A stretch of 64,000 bases of DNA. Source: Opeltia flavorubescens (Eukaryota > Ascomycota > Lecanoromycetes > Teloschistales > Teloschistaceae). The notes beneath the pieces were generated by a model, which was given only the letters and a program-made list of their open reading frames with translations, was not told where the DNA came from and did no database searches. The position numbers were made by a program, and so were the translations under genes. The stretch covers positions 62,001 through 126,000 of the forward strand of contig KE546972.1 of NCBI GenBank assembly GCA_000442125.1. The letters are read 5' to 3'. This document shows positions 11,801 to 23,539 of the stretch, one piece after another (the stretch's first letter is position 1; each line of letters opens with the position of its first letter).

Positions 11801-13127
11801 TCAAGTCGGGATGTTGAAGGCTCCCAACGACGGGAAACCCCACTTCATCATCCACTCCGAACTTAAAAGCTCCTCAGCCGTAACTCGCTCCGAAGGCTGC
11901 CAGCGAAGCATAGTCAGCAACATCTTCTCAAGGCATTCTGCCTCAGCAGTAGAAAAGTCCGGTTGAACTCGCTCGATATTTTGCTGAATCCGTAGAGCAA
12001 GTGGCCGCGATTCGGAGGGGTGTGATCGTTTCATGTCGGCCGGGTCTCTGTCTTTCCAAACACCATTCTCTACGAAGTATTCCCTCCCAACTTCCCAGGA
12101 GTCCCACCACTTTTGAGGAAGCGGACCTAGGCAACTCACCATTTCCGCAATCATACCGTCTCGATCGTGAAATAAAGTCTCCAGGAGGAGTCGCTTTCCT
12201 AAAATTTCAGCTATACAGCAGGCTAGCGACCAAATATCGGCTGGGGGGCCGATTGCGTCTTTAACAAAGGTAGCTTCTGGTGGCAGGTAGGCCAATGGTG
12301 TATTGAGATTGCTCTTTTGCGGATCATCAGTGCTGAGCCATGCCTCTCCAAAATCTCCGATGCGGATTGTCGGGTCGGTGACTTTGGCGCTGTTGATGTA
12401 AAGTAGCGCCGGCATTACTGTGTATGGGGGTACCTCCGGGCCAAGTGGGCCACCGTCCACTCTCTCGACCCGTTCCCTTCGCGGCTCATGATAACGCTCA
12501 TAGATAGCGTCTACGGGTAATCCATGTAAATTTGGCAAAGCAAGGAATATGTTCCTCAGATGTACGTCTTGAAATAGTCAGACTTGGGTTCATGCTTGGC
12601 GAGAATAATATCTTACCGCCGTGAATGATTCCTTTACAGTGGATTGACCGAATACCAAGTACCATTTGAGAAGCAATCGCTCTGGCGATCGGAAGCGGGA
12701 AAGTGAAAGGGTAATCTTCTTTGGATGACCCAATATCGCATCTTGCAGGTTCAGTGACGAGACACCGATGCCGACCGTTGGGCCCATGGATCCAGAATTC
12801 ATCGAGCAACACGGGGAGGATTGCGCTTCGCTTGTCCAGCTCGTCGCCTTTGGCACTCATGTATTTCATGACTTCGCCTTCTCTACTCTTCGCCGAGACT
12901 GCAGCCACGATGATTTTCAACGCGACATATTGATTCAAAGATGAGTCTAGAGCAAGCCATACTGTCGAGTATGATCCAAATCCAAGTTTGTGCACAACTC
13001 GATATCGACCGTCGCAAAAAAGGTCGCCAAGTTGGACAGGGTGGTACCCGCCGTCACTGTAGGTTTCGAGATCCTCTACAAAGTCGTGCTTTTCGTAAAC
13101 GGGATGTCGAAACGCACCTTGAGACAT
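11801..13127 (-). CDS. SRPK-like serine/threonine protein kinase
   Basis: Model on the minus strand: 13127..12617, 12567..11801 (425 aa). The longer open frame starts at TTG, so the first ATG is used. The N-terminus has E-D-L-E-x-Y-S-D-G-G-Y-H-P-V-Q-L-G-D, the hallmark of SR-protein kinase (SRPK) relatives. It is followed by the glycine loop LGFGSYSTV, lysine in VALKI, catalytic loop HGDVHLRN, DFG (IGDFGEAW) and the P+1 region YLPPEA. The intron (GTAAGA..TCAAG) splits the catalytic Asp codon, and splicing restores HGD. The HRD arginine is Gly and the usual DxK lysine is His, as in a fungal branch of SRPK-like kinases. Classical SRPKs phosphorylate RS-domain splicing factors. The substrate here is unknown, and activity should be lower or altered given the loop. 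Confidence 0.82.
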
Positions 13128-13901
13128 AGTTCTAGCAGGATGCACTCCAATCTTTGATGCTGCGAAGGCTCGGTGACACGCCAATTTCCCCTAGTAAGAT
13201 TAATCAATCTAAAAGCAGTCAAACAAGTAACAACCAGCGTACATTTATTGGTTTTGCGAGTGCCAGTAAAAAAGCGGGCACACGACTACGCATGACACGA
13301 GTTGATTAGAGTCACATCTCAATCTCCAAAGGTGTGAAAAAGATATGAAGATTCACAGATTGCATGCTGGCAAAGCCATGGAGGAAAGGCGGAGATAAAC
13401 AATGACGGCCCCACTAAGATGACGCGCCTCTCCGCGGGTCCTTCATTTAGCGCCCGTTGTCATTCTCTCGCGTGATCAAGGACAAGGTAAAATACGATAT
13501 AGTAATTTGCTTAACAATCAACCTGATTGGATACATCATCGAGTGGGATATCTACAATGATATTGATATTGATATTCTTTCCTGCGGATTCACTTCACTT
13601 GGATGCGACTACAGCGTGTCTCAGAATGTTTGTCAAGGCACAGCTTTCACCGAGGCTTTGCCCTCAGGTGAATGAAAGTGACTCTCAATGGTTTCCATTC
13701 ACTCACAGGCTGTGAATCCAGGCACCAGCTATTCTTCTTGATCATGTTTCCCCCATTCTGTTCACCCCACATCTGCTCACAACGTTGTTATCCCACCCTT
13801 TCGAACTTATCAACTTCTCTGCCACTGCTTCTGGGGCATTCGAATATTGCTGAGACACCTTCTGACCATTCTTTCCCATCTCTCACTTGACACTAATTAG
13901 T
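13128..13901. other. Divergent promoter region
   Basis: Lies between the kinase (minus) and the small orphan gene (plus) and probably drives both. Small plus-strand frames (e.g. 13457-13675) are unconvincing. A short GATATT-type AT repeat occurs near 13558-13575. Confidence 0.45.
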
Positions 13902-14400
13902 ATGGCGTCCAGAGCAATCAGATACTTCTGGAAAGGCGATAAGCCAGACCCGGTATTAGCCCGTAAAGTCATGGCCGCAGCGTACCAAGTTGCTACAGAT
14001 GGCGATAAATACGTGACACAAATATTGATCCGGTCCGATATGATTTCCATTGTCTTCGGTCTGAAGCAGTGAGCTAACCACTTCTTGCAGAGGGTTTTCT
14101 CACGCTACCACCGTGATAGACGGCGTAATTGTCAAAGACGCCCCTCATGTCACCCTTTCCTGGAAGACTACGCTTCTAGAGGTAGCCAAAATGCACCGTA
14201 CCTCTCACGGGTATACCAAGAGCATATTCGACTACACTCTGCTCCACGTGAAGCCTGCCAAATACGACAATCTTGACAGTGCGCTCGATGCATTTGGCAA
14301 CCCCATTTGGCCGGAGGGGCTGTACTCCGAAGTCGTCTGGCACCAGAGCCCCGAAGTCGGTAGTAGCACTGCAACAATTACGCATCCAGGGCTGGAGTAA
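13902..14400 (+). CDS. Small hypothetical protein
   Basis: Model: join(13902..14032,14091..14400), 146 aa. Exon 1 starts at ATG with MASRAIRYFWKGDKPDPV. The intron has a weak GTCCGA donor but a good GCTAAC branch site and CTTGCAG acceptor, and it joins a split CGA codon to give ILIRGFSHATTVIDG. Exon 2 encodes a soluble region with VTLSWKTTLLEV and HVKPAKYDN. No signal peptide or membrane helix. I do not recognise the family. It is divergent from the SRPK-like kinase. Codon use and the conserved-looking exon junction support a real gene. The function is unknown. Confidence 0.5.
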
Positions 14401-15204
14401 GCTGAAGCTTTCAAGGCAAGTCCTGAATATGGGAAATGTGGTGTCGAGGTCACTGACGATCAAGTAGTTCAACACGATGGTCCGAATGGCAAGAGGGTTA
14501 TGATGAACTATGAAGAAGCGTGATAGACTTTTTTTGGAGGTGGATCGGCATACATTACTTGTATCATATCACGATATTGCTAGGAGCTCATTTCACCAAG
14601 CTGTGCCATCAGCACTTCATTTAGGACCACTCTAGAACAATCACAACTCTTATGCCAGAATATCATGCCCTGATTGATCATTTGAGTGCATGTCAGAGGC
14701 AAAACCATTCTTTTCTATGATCGCCTTTGTGCTAGACTCCCAGAAACCCTATAGTCTTCCATACGTCAGGCATTCATCAATGCAATCGGTTGGTGCTCAG
14801 AGTACTTTGACCGTCGTGTTGACTTCTTGGAGACTCCAGTGCAATACCTTCTCGTACGGTACTTCTCTTCACACCGCTTACACGGGCAGCACACATTCGT
14901 ACAGTCTTTCCTCATTTAATTTTATATATCTCATTGCGCGCGGAGTTGCACAGCCAAGTGGGTCTCATGATAGAAACGCGGCGGTCGGGTATGTCGATGC
15001 TTCAACTCGAAGGCTTCTACCTCGGTGATTTCAGACCCTGATAGCACGCGCCGAGTGGATCGAAATTTGCAATTTTGTGGATCCTTTGAGTTGCTCACAA
15101 GAGGACGCAGTTCACGATCTGAAAGTAGGTTGGAATTATAGTAGTATCGCGTAGCATTTGCATATAGGACAATCAATTTAAAACTGATACAGAGCTCTTG
15201 AGGC
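14401..15204. other. Intergenic between convergent genes
   Basis: The 3' flanks of the orphan gene and the NLR. Frames at 14690-15028 and 14931-15212 lack domain features. No RNA gene or repeat recognised. Confidence 0.45.
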
Positions 15205-18200
15205 TTAATCATTATCTTCTACATCTGTAGGAGATATAGCTGGATGATGCTCGCGACCTGCCGACGGAGTGGAAAGGCCGATTTGAAGCAGGTTTGAGTC
15301 GTCTACGTCTTCCTCGTCAATTTGGTCGCAAATTGCGGAGCAAGTCTCTTGTAGATCTTCATCTAATTGAAGGATTATGGTTTCGTCCAATTGAAGGACT
15401 TTGTTCGTCTTTTTTGGATGGTATCGTTTGAGTCTCGTGCGGATCTCTTGTTCATGTAGACGCGCTTGTTCCTCTTTTCCTTGTTCAATCATTGTCAAAA
15501 CCAGTCTCCCGTACGTGATTATTGTCTCCATACTTCCTTCTCCTTCATGCTGCTCGCGAAATTCCAAGCTTTCTCTTCGGCATTTTTCTGCCGCTTCCCA
15601 GTGATCCTGCAGCTCGAGACATTCGGCTAAGAGATCAATATCAGCAAGTCTATCCATATATGCTCTTGACCATTGATCTCGTAATCTTTCACGAACCATT
15701 ATCTCTGCTTCTGAAAGATAAGCTTGAAGAGGAGACATTGAGCCATGATGGGTACCAAAATCCGTGGGCGCGAATTTCTCGGTGATTCCCATGATGCGAT
15801 GCATCTTGCGCGCCTCGTCCGGTTTTTGCAGCCTAATCAATGTGGTAGTGAGGTTAGCCATAGCAAAATCTGTAATGAAGTGATGTGATCCGAGGCTTTG
15901 ATGGCTATATTCTAAAACGCGTCTGCCCAAGCTCTCTGCTTCGACCAATTGATCCATGTCTCTAAGTGCCGAAGCAAGATGCGCGTTGGTAGCCATTGTC
16001 TTCGGATGTTCTAGCCCAAAGAGCGATTCTCTGCCGCGAGCTGCTAATCGGAAAAGCTCCACAGCTTCTGTGATTCTATTTCGCTTGACCATTATCTCTC
16101 CATGCAGGTGATGATACTCGAATGTTTCTGAATGGTTTGGTCCGTATAGGCCTAGAGCTTCTCTAAGTGCTTCACGATGCAGAGTTTCGCACTCCTCATA
16201 CTTGCCACGTCTCTCCTCGATGCGCGCTTGTTTTACCAAACAATCAAGGACCCTCTCCTTTTTGGATCCTTTTCTGAACAAGTCAAGCGCTTCTTGGTAT
16301 AATGCATATGCCGTCTCATCTTGCTCGTGGCCTGGCATTTTGTATAGATCATTAGCGGTTTTAAGAGTCTTTTCTGCCTGCTTCTTTTCCGAATCGTTGA
16401 TCGATAAGCAGTCGCGCGGATATTGGGTATCCTCTCGTCTTGTAATCGCTAATCTCATTTCTTCTCGCTCCAAATGACATTCGGCTATAGTTATCAGTAA
16501 CCTTCTCTTTCAACTATGGGTAGGGTATCTATGATACCAATCTCTCTGCCCGCTTCTTCCAGCCTATCAAGGTTCACTAAGGCTTTCGCTTTGCCATTCC
16601 GGCACTCAAAAGACCACAGAGATAACTTCCCGTATGCCGTAACCGAATCCTCGTATGCTTGTACAGCGTGCTGATAAGAGTCTTGACATCTACCTGCCCA
16701 GCCCTCGTAGAAAGACATCCCGAGTAACAATACTGATCGGTAGTCCAGCAGCTCTGACTCATAAGAAACAACAATTCTAGCGTGCGGTAACAAAGAAGAG
16801 CACACATGTCGGTTCTGTTTTTCCTCTTTTTTGATATCCGGCATTCGTTTCGCTAATAGTATCAGTGCGTGATCTTCCCATTCCTTCAAGCGGGACTGAT
16901 GGACCCTAATCCAATGCTGAGAAGACTAAATACAGATACTAGCATGAGCATATATCAATGAATCATTCCAATACGTAGTAGATTTTCAACAAATAAATGA
17001 TCGCCGAGCATGGGAAAGGTAATGCGTACCAGCTGTTGCAAAGGATGCATCGAGAAAAACTGACTCTCTGCATCTCCTTTGATCAGAGAAAAATCAAGCA
17101 AGATTTGTAGAGCCTCCATTTCAGCCACTTCTTCCAAAGACTCTTCATCTACCAAAAGCATCCGAGGTATTGCTTGATTATCCAAGACTGCCATCAGGGA
17201 TAGTTTATTTGCGGCTTCTGTGTTTTCCATCTGTATCTGATTATAGGAAATTTGCCACGTGCGGAACACGGCGTTAGGAGTTCCGGGGTGACGTCGCGCA
17301 TCATGCAGCTCATGGCTTAGAACATCTTGGACATTCAGGTGGAATTGGCAGGGTTTGCCGACATACCATTTGAGCGTGGCCAACCTGTTACGCTTCACGA
17401 AAGCAGCAGCTTGGGTGATGGCTAAAGGCAGATAGTCCAATTCTCTCAGCAATATACCTGCTGCATTCTCCCTTTAAGATTCATAAATCAGCATCTTTGT
17501 CTCGATTTTTAGATAGCCCCATGAAACAAAGACTTGACCTACTCCCATTTTCGCTTGGGCAATTTGCTTCGAAGTAGTCTTTGGGCATCGTTAGGACCTA
17601 AGTTTGGAATTTCGATGGTCCGACAATCGCCCATAATGTCCTCCCCAACTTGAGCATTCCGTGTTGTGACAATCAACCGGCCTTCGTTCTCCCTTCCAGA
17701 TGGCAAACAACATGCGAGATACTCGGCTTGCTCATTTTTGCTCAAAGCTCCATCGTGTGGAGGAAAGTAGATTTTAGAATTATCGGCGTTGTCCACAATC
17801 AAGATCCAGGGTCCAATCTCTGGTCGATCAAGTTCTCGCGCAACAGCCTTCCGATGCTCGAACATTGGCTCGTCGTATCCTGGGATCTCGAGCTCCTTGG
17901 CAATTCTTCTGTAAGCGTCGTCGAAGCTCTGCCGGGTAGCTCCATAAACCCAGAAAATATGACACTCGGGAGTTTTCTTCCGGAATCTATGGGTGTATTG
18001 AACCGCGATCTCAGTTTTCCTGTTGTCTATCAGTCTGGGAAGCTATGTCGTACGTGGAGGTCCATACCCAACCCCTCCTAGTCCCACCAAAGTGACACAA
18101 TTCGTTTCCATAAGGAGTTCATCCATTGATTCTAGAATATCATCACGACCAACGAAGTCAGGATCTATTGTGAGAGTCCCCGGAAGAGTTGAGATTGGAG

Positions 18201-19326
18201 CTATTTGAATTAGATTACAAATGGACTGAATTATACCAAGCCAAGCTCACGTCTTCGGTCGGCAACAATGCCACTCAGATCCTTTAAACCACTGCTCTTA
18301 ATAGTGAGGAGAAATTCCTTGGCAAAAGCTGCTGCGTTCCCAGCTGCTATGTGTTTCCAAAGGTCGTTCTTGTGAGAGTCGGCATAGTCTGCCATCCCGC
18401 GTATGACCAAGCATCGGCTGTTGATATTGACCCCAACAGCCTCCATCTCAAGACAACGTGCGTTATTGCACTCCTTGCTCAGTCTATCTCTCACTTCCGC
18501 ATCTTGGATGACAGCTCCGCCACTGGCTATAGTGCCAAGGTGGAACTTGAAAAGATCGTCTGGTCTGGCCTCGGCACGTCGGGGCCTATTGACCAATTTC
18601 GAAACATCGCAGTCGCAACACTCGGAGTAGTAATCACCCTCATGCTTATAAGTGGGAGCAAAGAGTTTATCTTCTTCCGGCCTCCGACGAGCAAACCTGG
18701 TGTGCCCTCGCAAACGAGCTATGCTTCTCGAAAAGTTGGTTTGGCCAACGTCGTGGTTCGATTTCACAATCGTCAGTGCTTGGGTCAAATGCCAACCCGG
18801 CTGACTAGTCACGATTAGTCAAGGTATCTTGCTCAAGGTACTTGACATACTCGACTGATCCACGTTGCTCGAATCCGTCTACCTTCCATCGACCAGCGTC
18901 ATATTGGACAACGGCCTGCGAGCCATCCTCGCTCCAACCAATGACGACATCTCCGAGATACACATCGTCCAACAGGCCTTGGAGTTCAGGCTTAGGGACA
19001 GCCCCTGCGATCCCGACAAGCAGCGTGATCTTGATGTTTGGAAAGGTGCCAAATAGAGGGCCTGTGAGATGGCCAGCATTGAGATTACCAGACCGTCCGC
19101 TTGGCAAGCAGGCTACTACGACCTTATGCTCTCCAATCTTGCCGCAGATGTAGGTATTCCGATCGTACTCTGTGTTGTATTGCGGAGTGTTGTGCTCTTC
19201 GTCGAGCAAAATTCGGGCAGCAAGAAGCTCGGTGTCGCCTAGTACACAGACCCACGCAACAGTGTACTCGGCGCATTTGCAAATTCCGTGTTTTCGGACA
19301 ATACTGAATGAGGAATCCCCTTCCAT
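15205..19326 (-). CDS. Fungal NLR: nucleoside-phosphorylase-like / NB-ARC / TPR protein
   Basis: Model on the minus strand: 19326..18847, 18800..18251, 18200..18068, 18019..17543, 17471..17030, 16925..16538, 16484..15205; about 1249 aa, in frame. The N-terminal third is a PNP_UDP-type domain (EYTVAWVCVL, LVGIAGAVP, then CLEMEAVGVN, VIRGMADYADSHKNDLWK). After a DPDFVGRDD linker comes NB-ARC: P-loop GLGGVGKTE (split by an intron), Walker B-like WILIVDNAD, RNBS-like LIVTTRN, GLPL-like LPLAITQAA and MHPL (MHD-like). The C-terminal half has 42-residue TPR_10-type repeats (GxxHxxTxxxxxxLA). This is the classical fungal STAND receptor layout for non-self recognition or programmed cell death. The first intron is doubtful: either a 46-nt intron (18846..18801, GTCAAG..CAG) or a 4-base frameshift that kills the gene. 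Confidence 0.75.
18801..18846 (-). other. Doubtful intron or frameshift in the NLR
   Basis: Without splicing, the phosphorylase domain meets an in-frame TAG at about 18805 and resumes one base out of frame at QPGWHLTQ. A 46-nt intron (GTCAAG donor, TTGACTAAT branch, GTCAG acceptor) would fix the frame but delete a stretch that looks coding (KYLEQDTLTNRD). Removing four bases from GACTAGTCAG would also restore a natural-looking D-Q-P-G-W junction. Confidence 0.45.
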
Positions 19327-20032
19327 GGACCAATATCTGCGAGCTGCAGCCTCTATCTTATCCACCTCTTGTTTCAGAAGTCAGAGTTCTTCCACCACTG
19401 TCTGCTAATAACCTGGGTTTCATGTCAACAATTAGCCCATCAGACTAATTAGAAGGGTAGTGCATGGTTACTCACAGAGCGTTGTCCGGGTTGGGAGTGA
19501 ATTTTGGAGGATGACAGGCTACAACAGCCGTGCGCCGATGGAACGTAAACAAAGCTTCAGCCCTGCCGAATGGAGCTTCACGCCGGTACTGAAGTCTTGA
19601 GGTCACTTTGTCTGGAGTATGAGACGCTGCACTGGAAGCTTTAAGTTGCCTGAAAAGTCATGGAATGCGTCAGAAAGGAAGAAGACCGAGGAAGAAAGCA
19701 AAGCGATGAAGGGATTTCGGTCGCATCTCAGCCTCAAATGTCATGGTCTTCCACTTCCATATGAACTAGGCTGGGCAATACCGGGAGACGGCACCATTGG
19801 TTGCCTCGTATGCAGACTGCACGCTTTACATGCAGCCCGAGCCACTCAGATGCGTTGTATGCTGCTCGGGCATCAGGGCGCTTTGTTATGCAAGTTCCAT
19901 TGGTACGTCAAGCTATTGGCTCGACACACCTACGGTCAAATTGGTGCAAAGCGCCCGAAATCTCGACGACCTATTCACTATATATTCAACCGTGGAGGCA
20001 CACCATGATTTCCACCCCGAGTCAGTCTTGCA
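19327..20032. other. Divergent promoter region
   Basis: Between the NLR (minus) and the DUF6594 gene (plus). A 129-aa plus frame (19619-20008) is not family-like. The segment probably holds both promoters. Confidence 0.45.
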
Positions 20033-21053
20033 ATGGCAGCAAATTTGACAGAATTAACAGCAGAAGCCGGTCTGGCTCCTGAAACGATTTACAGCTCCAG
20101 GCTATCCGTTTCCGACGATCAACAGCTGGAGCCATCTGTTTCGCTAAAACGATCTCCCAGTAGCATCTTTCCTAAAGTCTGGAATCATAGTACCGAGGAT
20201 CGTAACCTCACACTTTACGGTTTCCGGAGATTCAAAACAACACACCTAGTGAACCTCCGATATCTGGAAGAAGAGATTTCAGATTTGGACCATAGGATCT
20301 ATCAGGCTGGACTTAGCTTGGACGATGGCAAATTAAGGCGAACATCAAATAGGCTTGGCCTTGAGTATAGCCACAGAGACTCAAACGTACCCGCATTGGA
20401 AGAGAGTATCACGAACTCCATGGTTTTGAGGCTACGAGATCTGCTCAGGACTTACGGTCAGCATATTTGAGAAACCTCACTTTCAGTGGATGTACTTATT
20501 GACTGGTGGCTTAGACGATGCTCTAGCATCATTCAACAAGCTGATGGCTATGGAGACTTTTTCGTTGATAGACGACGAAGGCCAAAGCAGAGAAAGAACC
20601 GACCTCCACCCGTATGAAAAATACAGAACTCGTCTGGTGCGAGCGGATCTTGGAACGAGAGCAACGCACGATCCATTCCGCCTTATCATACATAAAGCTC
20701 TGCGGCGCTTTCAGTACAGAAGGACCTATGGTGCGGTCACAGCAGATGAAGAAGGAGGCACCATCAAACATACTTCCCAAGACGGAAAATCTTTATCGTA
20801 TCAAAACACGGCACTTATTGCGGAAACACTCTCCCGTATTTTTACGTCCTTGATGGCGGGCGCCTTCATGGTGTTGCCCCTGGTCATGGTCTCCTACCAG
20901 ACAAGGAAGAGAGATCATTTAATCACTATCTCGATTTGGATCGTAACGTTTTCATTATTGGTTTCGGCTACCTTACGAGCTTCCAATCTGACGACGATAG
21001 GGGTAGTTGCCACATATGCCGCTGTGTTGTCAGTGTTTGTCTCAAGGGATTGA
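20033..21053 (+). CDS. DUF6594 membrane protein
   Basis: Model: join(20033..20456,20515..21053), 320 aa. The intron (GTCAGC..GGCTTAG) joins a split GAC codon and restores the family's TYDDAL segment. The N-terminal half has the typical GFRRFKTTHLVNLRYLEEEISDLD block, where a Phe/aromatic patch precedes a helix with LxYLxxE. The C-terminal half has AxxxSRIFTSLMAGAFMVLPLVMV, a helix, a charged loop, a second helix and a third ending YAAVLSVFVS. This is the standard two- or three-helix C-terminus of DUF6594 (PF20237). Many such genes occur beside NLRs and other accessory genes in filamentous fungi. The biochemical role is unknown. It is divergent from the NLR. Confidence 0.8.
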
Positions 21054-22678
21054 AAGTGATCCCTGTTGAGAATTGAAAGATCTACTGATAGATTCCGAGA
21101 CTCAATACGATAGAGCTTCATTATGTTCATACTTTGGAGGGGACCTAAAAAAGACATGTCTCTCTTTCTTTCGCATCACAATATCGAGAAGGAGACAGCA
21201 CGGATTTACAGCCAATAGAAATAAACAGAATCTGCACACTCGAGTAAAGCACACTAGGGACTTGTGCGGGATACACTATTCCCTGCCGAGTAAATCGGGC
21301 GTGGCCATACCTTTACCCACAAATTACCGTTTTAAAACCAATAATCCTAACTACCCACAACTTCTCCCTTGATAGGTTGGTTCTACATTTACTACGGAGA
21401 CTTGCGGATGTCCATCGTACGCTTTTTTCCAAGGCAATGGAGTCTATGCATAAGCACCTTCATTTGACAGGATCTTACTGATTTTGGGATAGACACGAAT
21501 CTTCCAGATCATCCTCCCCAAACCGACTCCACTTATTGTCCAATTCGGTGAGACAATTTAGTACCAATGGTAGTCACGCGATAAGCAAGACAGCCTTTCC
21601 CGAAAGGCAATCAGGCATCATGGGGGGCCAGAAGTTGCCTGATTGCCTTACACGGATACCAAGGTAGCAATTCCGACCCTGTGGATACACAAGCACTTAG
21701 ATGCAAAGCTACTGCAAGGATAAGTTTAGTCAGAGTTGTGGCTATATGCGGCACGATCTTCACCGGGGAACCTTCTCACCTGGAGCCTTGTCTTGACTGT
21801 TCCCTTCCAGTTCAACTAAAGTATCTTGAATGCATTATATGAAGAGAGATGTCCCAAAAAACATTCTAAACTTGAGTTAGCAAAGAAAATATTATACTAG
21901 GGGCTCTGAACGCGACTACATTCAAGCAGAACCAGAGAGTAATCTCGACTAGGAAAGACCACAATTAAGAATTTCCTTCTCTCTATCTAACGATCATGGC
22001 TACGTAGCCGCGCTACCCCAAGTACTGGTGCCAAAACAGTCTATGGTGATACGGGATCGGAGGCTGTACCTTCCTATTAGGAAACCATGTCGGCAAAATC
22101 CGGGAACCGTCCACAATCCGTCCTCTGTCGATCACAACGCTAAACTATAGCTCCAATCACTCTAGCCATTGCCACTATTATTAAAATAGCAGCAGAAGCT
22201 GGAGTAGGAGTAGCAATCCGCAACAAATACTCCGTGCATTTCTCACTAAGCATTATGGTGAAAACTATCACATTTGCTAGAACAGTCATCAAGAATGCTC
22301 CATGACTTAGGTAAAGCCATTGCAATCGCATTAAGGATTGCCAAAACGGAACATATCTTGCCCATCCACAAAGGATGATTGCTCCACTGCTGACAAACAG
22401 AAGTAGACTCAACGATACTTCACTATCTATCCTGGACCTTCCTAACGGTGATCAACGCCTATTCTTCCGGAAATATTCGAGGCAGCTTTGACAAGCTAAT
22501 GACTGTCTCCTATATTCGGTAAAAATTGAATATCAAGATTAATAATACAGTGAAAATCTTTCAAGGAATCCTGCGAGGAACATCACTTCCACCCCAGCGC
22601 TGTATATCGAGGTCAATTCTTCCAGGTTTCCCGGGTTACGAGTGTTCCAACATAGTTACTCTTCGCCAACAGTAGTCT
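21054..22678. other. Intergenic with one hydrophobic open frame
   Basis: Mostly anonymous DNA after the DUF6594 gene. It contains the isolated minus-strand hydrophobic frame 22140-22412 (listed). A 99-aa plus frame at 21073-21372 looks random. Confidence 0.4.
22140..22412 (-). CDS. Possible exon of an unidentified membrane protein
   Basis: An open frame of about 90 codons without an ATG, containing three hydrophobic stretches (SLLLFVSSGAIILCGWA, LTVLANVIVFTIML, AAILIIVAMARVIGAIV). A GATAG acceptor-like site just upstream could make it a terminal exon. I found no convincing first exon between 22413 and 22678. It may be a gene fragment. Confidence 0.25.
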   Translation of the reverse strand: MSLLLFVSSGAIILCGWARYVPFWQSLMRLQWLYLSHGAFLMTVLANVIVFTIMLSEKCTEYLLRIATPTPASAAILIIVAMARVIGAIV

Positions 22679-23539
22679 TTAGAAAAGGACCCATGCTGGC
22701 AGCAACGCAAAAGACAGACTTATTACACGGTCTGTCAATGTTCTCCACCTCTTTGAACCAGCGCCGACGTTCGGAGTCTCTTGTGCCGGGGATGGTAACG
22801 GTGTTGTGCTTGTCGCGGATCCAGCAGCCACCGGAGATGAAGTTGTAGAGAAGAAAGTAGGCAACGTCGTCGATGCCGCGGCTTCAAAGTAACTAGAAGT
22901 GACGGGAAAGTCTTCCGATATCGTCGATGACGCCGGCTCAGCACCGCCATAATCCGTAGTATCGCCATTATTCCCAGTACCGCCACCATTTTGTCCGTTG
23001 CTATTCTCGCAAGTATCCGGCACCAGCGGTGAGTTCATTAAATTGAAGGGTGTATAACTGCACGCAACTTCAATCGAATGCTCCAGATTAATCCCATTAA
23101 TACAACGCGCCAGACAGCACATGCCAGCATCACTTGGATTCAGATTGCAGAGGCTCGTGGCAAAGTTACCCAGACCATTCTGGGCAGCGAGCCTACGGAT
23201 TTTGCCCGCCAGTGGACAAGAGTCGCAGCTATGTCTATCCAAAGCCTGCGACAAAAGCTCAAGAACGGAAACCGTCTTATGATCGCCGGCCTGTGTAAGT
23301 GTGAATTGTGGAGCGTTGGGACCTTTTAGATCGGCGCATTGTATGAAAGCTGAGGCGGAAAACTCTGTTACAAGGCATGTTGGGTATGAGACCGATGGAC
23401 CGTTGACTATGGGGCATCGGTGGTTATTTGTCTTAAGCTGGCTACAATCATAACCCTTGACGTGCGTCGCCGACAAAAAAAAGGCTAGTAACATGCTACA
23501 TATAACTGAACACCTCCGTATTGAAGTTGGTGGCAACAT
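22679..23539 (-). CDS. Secreted Cys-rich, Ser/Thr-rich, probably GPI-anchored protein
   Basis: Single exon, 286 aa. The N-terminal hydrophobic signal peptide ends near residue 29 (LLAFFLSATHVKG). The mature part begins with a globular region of 12 cysteines up to about residue 195, including a CC pair in GMCCLARC, with the pattern CPLAGKIRRLAAQNGLG. A Gly/Asn then Ser/Thr/Pro-rich stalk follows, and the protein ends in a hydrophobic tail (VISLSFALLPAWVLF) after small residues, as in GPI-anchor signals. It is expected at the cell wall or outer membrane face. It is not a clear CFEM domain: eight-cysteine CFEM spacing is not seen. Role unknown; adhesion or a wall function is only a guess. Confidence 0.7.
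   Translation of the reverse strand: MLPPTSIRRCSVICSMLLAFFLSATHVKGYDCSQLKTNNHRCPIVNGPSVSYPTCLVTEFSASAFIQCADLKGPNAPQFTLTQAGDHKTVSVLELLSQALDRHSCDSCPLAGKIRRLAAQNGLGNFATSLCNLNPSDAGMCCLARCINGINLEHSIEVACSYTPFNLMNSPLVPDTCENSNGQNGGGTGNNGDTTDYGGAEPASSTISEDFPVTSSYFEAAASTTLPTFFSTTSSPVAAGSATSTTPLPSPAQETPNVGAGSKRWRTLTDRVISLSFALLPAWVLF

Noticed and set aside
16485-16501. 17-nt GT..AG interval at the end of the NLR TPR lead exon
   Set aside because: Too short for an intron. A GTATCA donor at 16537 gives a normal 53-nt intron in frame.
22679-23539. CFEM domain in the Cys-rich surface protein
   Set aside because: Cysteine spacing and the CC position do not follow the eight-cysteine CFEM pattern.
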